Part shown: positions 7,122 to 10,318 of the stretch, piece after piece
How the letters are laid out: each line of letters opens with the position of its first letter
Position numbering within the stretch: position 1 is the stretch's first letter
Assembly: GCA_904420255.1 (NCBI GenBank)
Contig: CAJFUT010000224.1
Span: 1-10,318 of the forward strand
Length of the DNA: 10,318 nt
Direction: 5' to 3'
Source: an uncultured Angelakisella sp.
Lineage (GTDB): Bacteria; Bacillota; Clostridia; Oscillospirales; Ruminococcaceae
Translations under genes and position numbers: made by a program
The notes under the pieces: model-generated
Told to the model about the DNA's origin: nothing
Seen by the model: the letters and a program-made list of their open reading frames with translations, nothing else
Databases searched by the model: none

Positions 7122-8297
7122 TCAGGCGGCAACATTGCCGATGACGCCCTCCACCAGCCACATCATGGATTCCATCTCGTCGTCGGTCATCTTGACGCCG
7201 TCGGCCACCACTTCGTTGCCCTCGTTGTCCTTCAGGGGGCCGGTGAAAACAAACAGCTCGCCGGACTCGATCTTGGCCTTGGCCTCCTCCACAGCCTCCG
7301 CGGTGCCCTCCACGCAGTTGTCGCTCAGGTCATCCAGGGAAACCATGCCGGTGGTGAGGCCGCCCCAGAACCGCTCGCCCTTGGGACGGGTGCCGTCGAT
7401 GATGGACTGGACATCCCGGGTGTAGTAGGCGTCCCAGTGGAACAGGGGGGCGGTGAGATAGGCCTCAGGGGCGGCGGACAGGGTGGAAGCGTTGTAGCCG
7501 ATGGCCAGGACGCCGGCCTCCTGGGCGGCGATCTGGGGGCCGGTGGTATCGCAGTGCTGGGCGATGAGGTCGCAGCCCTTGTTGATGAGCTGCTGGGCGG
7601 CGTTCTTCTCATCGGCGGGGGCGTACCACTGGTTGGTCCACAGCACCTCCACGGTGGCCTCGGGGTTCACCGAGCGGACGCCCAGGGTGAAGGCGTCGAT
7701 GCCACGGACCACCTCAGGGATGGACACGCCGGCCACATAGCCGATCTTGCCGCTCTTGGTGTTCATGCCGGCCACGATGCCGGAAAGGTAGCGGGCCTCA
7801 TAGGCGCGGCCCATATAGGTGGAGAGGTTGTCCTCGGTGAGGATGCCGGTGGCATGGCCGAAGTAGACCTCGGGATGGTCCTTGGCGACGATGTCCACCC
7901 ACTCGCCATGGCCGAAGCTGGTGGCATAGATGACGTTGCAGCCCTGGTCAATCAGGTCCCGGACCGTCTTTTCGCAATCCGAGGTTTCGGGGACATTCTC
8001 CACCACCAGGGTCTGGCTCTCATCCAGGCCCAGGGCCTCCACCATGGCCTTCCGGCCCTGGTCATGGGCATAGGAATAGCCCTCGTCCCCCACGGGGCCC
8101 ACATAGAGGAAGCCGATCTTCAGGTCTTCCTTGGGGATCCCGGCGGAAGCGGTTTCGGAGCCGGAAGCGGCCTCCGAGCCGGAAGCGGCCTCCGAGCCGG
8201 AAGCGGCCTGGGAGCTGGAGCTGGACCCGGTCCCGCCGCAGGCGGCAAGGGCCAGCACCATCATAGCTGCCATCAGCATCGCGAGCATTTTCTTCAT
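7122..8297 (-). CDS. BMP-family lipoprotein, likely purine-binding component of the ABC importer
   Basis: A 391-residue extracellular lipoprotein of the Bmp/PnrA family (COG1744 type). It has a lipoprotein signal peptide with lipobox LAAC, lipidated at Cys20. Residues 21-54 are a flexible tether of Ser and four SGSEAA-like repeats. The periplasmic-binding fold runs from about 60 to the end: Y-V-G-P-V-G-D-E-G-Y-S-Y-A-H-D-Q-G-R at 65-82, A-T-S-F-G-H at 125-130, I-P-E-V-V-R-G-I at 193-200, and Q-H-C-D-T-T-G-P-Q at 247-255. The last motif and the W-D-A-Y-Y after it recall, from memory, the purine-base-binding Brucella protein BAB2_0673 rather than the nucleoside-binding PnrA. I chose the ATG at 8297 because AGGAGGT lies 9 bases upstream and the signal peptide begins there; the longer open frame lacks both. 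It lies between xpt and the ATPase gene, supporting purine uptake. The exact ligand is inferred. Confidence 0.9.
   Translation of the reverse strand: MKKMLAMLMAAMMVLALAACGGTGSSSSSQAASGSEAASGSEAASGSETASAGIPKEDLKIGFLYVGPVGDEGYSYAHDQGRKAMVEALGLDESQTLVVENVPETSDCEKTVRDLIDQGCNVIYATSFGHGEWVDIVAKDHPEVYFGHATGILTEDNLSTYMGRAYEARYLSGIVAGMNTKSGKIGYVAGVSIPEVVRGIDAFTLGVRSVNPEATVEVLWTNQWYAPADEKNAAQQLINKGCDLIAQHCDTTGPQIAAQEAGVLAIGYNASTLSAAPEAYLTAPLFHWDAYYTRDVQSIIDGTRPKGERFWGGLTTGMVSLDDLSDNCVEGTAEAVEEAKAKIESGELFVFTGPLKDNEGNEVVADGVKMTDDEMESMMWLVEGVIGNVAA
8146..8217 (-). repeat. four 18-bp tandem repeats in the lipoprotein tether
   Basis: Four consecutive 18-base units lie at 8146-8163, 8164-8181, 8182-8199 and 8200-8217. 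The middle two are identical and the outer two differ at a few bases. Each encodes a six-residue unit of the SGSEAA kind just after the lipid-anchored Cys. Units are whole codons, so gain or loss of a unit by slippage would change tether length without shifting the frame. Confidence 0.9.
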
Positions 8298-8328
8298 CAA
8301 AGAGTACCTCCTACTTTTCTCTCTCGCC

Positions 8329-8346
8329 CCGGCGCAGCCGCGCCGG
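8329..8346 (-). other. GC hairpin in the xpt-lipoprotein gap
   Basis: Seven-base perfect arms (8329-8335 and 8340-8346, CCGGCGC/GCGCCGG) surround a 4-base loop in the 94-base gap after xpt. A weaker stem with a five-T loop lies near 8365-8381. On the minus strand no T-run follows, and I see no promoter in the gap. I therefore read it as an internal mRNA structure of an xpt-transporter transcript, not as a terminator. Confidence 0.45.
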
Positions 8347-8391
8347 AGGCTTTCTATTCCAACACCGGAAAAACCGGCGCCGGCAACGGAA

Positions 8392-8970
8392 TCATTCCTG
8401 GGGGCGGAAAACGATTTTCCCCTCCTCCATCCGGTCGATGATGGCCAGGGATTCCACCCGGACCCCTTTCTCCCGGACGATCCGCCCCCCCTCCTGGAAG
8501 CCCTTTTCCACCACGATGCCGCAGCCCGCAAGGGAGGCCCCCGCCTGGTCCACAATGTCCATCAGGCCCAGGAGGGCGTTCCCCTTGGCCAGGAAGTCGT
8601 CCACAATCAGCACCCGGTCATCGGGGGTCAGGAACCGCTTGGCCACCATGATCTGGTAGCTGCCGCCGTGGGTGAAGCTCTCCACCTGGCTGGTGTACAC
8701 CTCGCCGTCGATGTTTTTGGTGCGGCTCTTTTTGGCGAACAGGGCCGGGCAATGAAAAAACTGCGCCGTAACACAGGCAATCCCGATCCCCGATGCTTCG
8801 ATGGTAAGGATTTTGGTTACGCCGCAGCCTGAAAAAAGCCGGTAAAACTCTTTTCCGATTTCCTGGTACAGGGCAATGTCCATCTGATGGTTAAGAAAGC
8901 TGTCCACCTTGAGAATATTGCCTTCCTTTACATGGCCGTCCCTGAGAATCCGCTCCTCCAGCAGCTTCAT
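8392..8970 (-). CDS. xpt: xanthine phosphoribosyltransferase
   Basis: A 192-residue cytoplasmic enzyme that joins xanthine (and, less well, guanine) to PRPP to give XMP (or GMP) in purine salvage; B. subtilis Xpt is about the same length. Family marks in order: K-V-D-S-F-L-N-H-Q at 21-29, T-I-E-A-S-G at 56-61, the PRPP-binding loop V-L-I-V-D-D-F-L-A-K-G at 120-130, Q-A-G-A-S-L-A-G at 142-149 and R-V-E-S-L-A at 171-176. The ATG at 8970 gives the normal N-terminus (MKLLEERI). The frame stays open to 9078, but that extension is not like the family. The Shine-Dalgarno match is poor (a run of G ending 7-8 bases upstream), unlike its neighbours, which hints at translational control. The upstream 234 bases hold a palindrome and stems but no purine riboswitch I can recognise. 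It precedes the purine transporter genes and is probably co-transcribed with them. Confidence 0.95.
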   Translation of the reverse strand: MKLLEERILRDGHVKEGNILKVDSFLNHQMDIALYQEIGKEFYRLFSGCGVTKILTIEASGIGIACVTAQFFHCPALFAKKSRTKNIDGEVYTSQVESFTHGGSYQIMVAKRFLTPDDRVLIVDDFLAKGNALLGLMDIVDQAGASLAGCGIVVEKGFQEGGRIVREKGVRVESLAIIDRMEEGKIVFRPQE

Positions 8971-9037
8971 GCAGACACCCCCCCAGAAAAGTAAAATCCT
9001 GACAAAGATCCAGAAAAATTTTCCGGCCCGGCCAGGA

Positions 9038-9063
9038 GAATATGTATATACGTTATCATATTC
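9038..9063 (-). promoter_or_regulatory. palindrome, candidate operator/promoter of xpt
   Basis: GAATATG (9038-9044) and CATATTC (9057-9063) form an inverted repeat with 12 bases between, and an inner self-complementary GTATATAC lies at 9044-9051. It sits about 70-90 bases before the xpt start, in the only AT-rich patch there. On the minus strand it contains TATGAT (9055-9060), 5 of 6 to a -10 box, but the best -35 (TTGTCC) is 19 bases away, so the promoter call is weak. A further stem (9066-9071/9088-9093) and an A/T inverted repeat (9104-9110/9116-9122) lie just upstream. Confidence 0.4.
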
Positions 9064-9147
9064 CCCCGGGAAAAGCAATGGACAATATCCCGGCTTCCGT
9101 TGTCAAAAAATGGGCTTTTTTGGCGGTAGTTCACAAGGAGCTCACAA

Positions 9148-9203
9148 GCCTTCTTTTCCCCCGGGCCGCTTCCAAGGAGGCGGAGCAGCCCGGGGAAAGA
9201 GGC
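9148..9203 (-). terminator. hairpin directly after deoC
   Basis: Long inverted arms (9188-9203 and about 9148-9166) pair a GCCCGGGG-type core flanked by purine/pyrimidine tracts and GGC/GCC ends. The loop is about 21 bases. The hairpin begins one base after the deoC stop codon. The minus strand after it reads TTGTGAGC, with no U-tract, so it may be a weak terminator or a 3'-end stabiliser. Confidence 0.5.
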
Positions 9204-9204
9204 T

Positions 9205-9858
9205 TCAAATCCCCGCAGCCGCCAGCCTCACCAGACGGCTGGTGCCCAGGCGGGAGGCTCCAAGGCCGATGAAGCGCGCCGCGTCCTCGAAGGAAGAAAT
9301 CCCACCGGCCGCCTTGATCTTCACATGGGGCCCGATATGCTGGGCGAAAAGCTCCACGTCCTCAAAAGAAGCCCCGGCGGTGGAGAAGCCGGTGGAGGTT
9401 TTGATGTAATCCGCGCCGGCTTCTGTGACAATACGGCACATCTCCACTTTTTCTTCCCGGGTCAAAAGGCAGGCTTCCACAATCACCTTGAGGATTTTTT
9501 CTCCGCAGGCCTCCTTCAAAGCGCGGATCTCTTCCAATACCCCCTGGGCATTCCCGGCCTTCAGCCACCCAATATTGATCACCATGTCGATCTCCTGGGC
9601 GCCGGCAGCCAGGGCTTCCCGCGTTTCAAAAAGCTTGGCCTGGGTGGTGGAATAACCGTTGGGGAACCCCACCACAGTACAGACCGGCAGCCGTCCCCCC
9701 AGATACTCCGCCGCCTGCCCCACATAGCAGGGAGGGATGCACACCGAAGCGGTTCCCCATTTAACGGCCTCGTCACAAAGGGCCCGGATTTCCTCCCAGG
9801 CGGCTTCCGGCTTTAAAAGGGTGTGGTCCACCTTAGATAAAATCTCTCTTTGATCCAT
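9205..9858 (-). CDS. deoC: deoxyribose-phosphate aldolase
   Basis: A 217-residue cytoplasmic class I aldolase that splits 2-deoxy-D-ribose-5-phosphate into glyceraldehyde-3-phosphate and acetaldehyde, ending deoxynucleoside breakdown. The sequence shows the family marks in order: V-D-H-T-L-L-K-P at 10-17, V-V-G-F-P-N-G at 62-68, E-I-D-M-V-I-N at 89-95 with catalytic D91, K-V-I-V-E at 124-128, Y-I-K-T-S-T-G-F at 151-158 with the Schiff-base K153, and V-K-I-K-A-A-G-G at 179-186 with the second active Lys, K182. All key residues are present and the length is normal for bacterial DeoC. I chose the ATG at 9858 because AAGGAGG lies 7 bases upstream; the longer frame would include the promoter. It has its own promoter and a hairpin after its stop. 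No phosphopentomutase or nucleoside phosphorylase gene lies in the window. Confidence 0.96.
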   Translation of the reverse strand: MDQREILSKVDHTLLKPEAAWEEIRALCDEAVKWGTASVCIPPCYVGQAAEYLGGRLPVCTVVGFPNGYSTTQAKLFETREALAAGAQEIDMVINIGWLKAGNAQGVLEEIRALKEACGEKILKVIVEACLLTREEKVEMCRIVTEAGADYIKTSTGFSTAGASFEDVELFAQHIGPHVKIKAAGGISSFEDAARFIGLGASRLGTSRLVRLAAAGI

Positions 9859-9907
9859 GCTGATTCCTCCTTTTGCCCACTCACCCTTCAGAAGGGGACT
9901 TTTCCTC

Positions 9908-9936
9908 ATTATAGCATAACGCCGTCCTTGAAAGAA
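9908..9936 (-). promoter_or_regulatory. extended -10 promoter for deoC
   Basis: On the minus strand a perfect TATAAT (9908-9913) is preceded by TGC, making an extended -10 (TGnTATAAT). The -35 position 17 bases upstream (9931-9936) reads TTCTTT and is weak, as is common with an extended -10. It lies 50 bases before the deoC start codon. A small stem (9884-9888/9892-9896) would sit in the short leader. Confidence 0.7.
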
Positions 9937-10080
9937 TAGAATCCCCGCCATGTTCTCCACAAATCATCCCACAAGAACCGCGCCACCCCAAAGATAGGAC
10001 AAAAAACTGTTCCGGAGCACCACCTATCTGTAAACCTTAGGCTGCGGCGGCATAAAAAGGCGCGTGCCAATGGATCCATG

Positions 10081-10114
10081 AAAAAATCCGGCCCAGCAAT
10101 GCTGGACCGGATTT
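10081..10114 (-). terminator. intrinsic terminator of the rRNA-tRNA operon
   Basis: On the minus strand, directly after the tRNA CCA end, 14-base arms (one G-U pair) surround a 3-base loop (10095-10097) and end in six T's (10081-10086). This is a strong rho-independent terminator that closes the 5S-tRNA transcript and isolates it from deoC. The stretch from here to the deoC promoter holds no gene; it has one inverted repeat, AGATAGG/CCTATCT (9992-9998/10023-10029), of unknown meaning. Confidence 0.93.
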
Positions 10115-10115
10115 G

Positions 10116-10191
10116 TGGCTCCCCCTGTTGGGCTCGAACCAACGACCCTGCGGTTAACAGCCGCATGCTCTACCGACTGAGCTAAGGAGGA
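10116..10191 (-). tRNA. tRNA-Asn (anticodon GTT)
   Basis: A 76-base cloverleaf that folds fully: acceptor TCCTCCT/AGGGGGA with one G-U pair, D stem GCTC/GAGC, anticodon stem TGCGG/CCGCA with loop CTGTTAA (anticodon GTT, Asn), T arm GTTGG-TTCGAGC-CCAAC, discriminator G and an encoded CCA. It follows 5S rRNA on the same strand, so it is transcribed as the tail of the rRNA operon. Confidence 0.97.
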
Positions 10192-10199
10192 ATATGAAT

Positions 10200-10229
10200 G
10201 GATAGCGGCCCCAGCGGGAACCGCTATCC
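10200..10229 (-). other. hairpin between 5S rRNA and tRNA-Asn
   Basis: Perfect 9-base arms GGATAGCGG (10200-10208) and CCGCTATCC (10221-10229) enclose a 12-base loop. It lies between the 5S 3' end and the tRNA 5' end, with no T-run after it. I read it as a processing site or anti-degradation structure in the precursor rather than a terminator, since the tRNA lies downstream. Confidence 0.7.
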
Positions 10230-10232
10230 GTT

Positions 10233-10318
10233 GTGCCGGCGAAGACCTATTTTTCCAGGCAGCTTCCCGCCAAGTATCTTCGGCACTGGTGAGCTTAACT
10301 TCCGTGTTCGGGATGGGA
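10233..10318 (-). rRNA. rrf: 5S ribosomal RNA, 3' part (runs off the window)
   Basis: The minus strand carries the conserved 5S core: TCCCATCCCGAACACGGAAG, then TTAAGCTC, CCAGTGCCGA, and the 3' stem ending in GCCGGCAC. Roughly the first 30 bases of the RNA lie beyond the right edge. The 3' end is set by where the terminal stem should stop and may be off by a few bases. The 23S and 16S genes are expected further right. Confidence 0.93.

Noticed and set aside
3443..8441. Long plus-strand open frames opposite the transporter genes (e.g. 3443-4558, 5511-6884, 7107-8441)
   Set aside because: They lack ribosome binding sites and recognisable motifs, are rich in H, P, G and Q as expected of antisense of GC-rich genes, and lie over well-supported minus-strand genes.
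8298..8555. N-terminal extension of the BMP lipoprotein
   Set aside because: It would bury the lipoprotein signal peptide and overlap xpt. The ATG at 8297 has an ideal ribosome binding site.
8971..9078. N-terminal extension of Xpt to 228 residues
   Set aside because: The family begins at the MKLLEERI-like N-terminus, and the extension covers the palindrome and candidate promoter.
8971..9204. Guanine/purine riboswitch in front of xpt
   Set aside because: Expected from known xpt regulation, but I could not find the conserved core (TTTCTACC and the two loop elements) in the minus-strand leader.
9859..9960. N-terminal extension of DeoC to 251 residues
   Set aside because: It contains the TATAAT promoter box at 9908-9913. 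The inner ATG at 9858 has AAGGAGG and the family N-terminus.

Overview
The window looks like chromosome of a spore-forming, GC-rich Firmicute of the gut Clostridia (Oscillospiraceae type, Flavonifractor/Lawsonibacter-like). This is inferred from the strong AGGAGG ribosome binding sites, the high-GC codon choice, a SleC-type spore cortex-lytic enzyme, and transporters and lipoproteins of Gram-positive style. I see no mobile element, CRISPR array or phage gene, and no intergenic gap above 300 bases.

Left part (1-1540): a minus-strand gene of unknown function encodes a secreted, acidic protein with a long Ser/Pro stalk and a C-terminal membrane anchor. It has a near-consensus vegetative promoter at 1504-1532 and two AT-rich inverted repeats beyond its stop codon. 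Next (1660-3405), the only plus-strand gene encodes a SleC-like germination enzyme with an N-terminal beta-type domain, a SpoIID-like glycan-cleaving domain and three peptidoglycan-binding repeats. A perfect 17-bp bidirectional terminator (3415-3451) separates it from the convergent genes to its right.

Middle and right (3461-9858, all minus strand, so transcribed right to left): deoC (deoxyribose-phosphate aldolase), then xpt (xanthine phosphoribosyltransferase), then a BMP-family lipoprotein, a two-domain ABC ATPase and two permeases. The last three genes are translationally coupled (ATGA and TGATG overlaps). The likely logic is purine salvage: the lipoprotein captures a purine, the ABC transporter imports it and Xpt converts xanthine or guanine to the nucleotide. 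The binding protein resembles the purine-base-binding branch of the BMP family more than the nucleoside-binding branch. deoC handles deoxyribose-5-phosphate and has its own extended -10 promoter and a hairpin after its stop, so it may be a separate unit.

Right edge (10081-10318, minus strand): the end of an rRNA operon, with the 3' part of 5S rRNA, a hairpin, tRNA-Asn(GTT) with encoded CCA, and a strong intrinsic terminator.

No wholly new system is evident. The points most worth a second look are the unknown stalked surface protein, the triple-repeat SleC, the structured leader in front of xpt that lacks a recognisable purine riboswitch, and the 18-bp tandem repeat in the lipoprotein tether.
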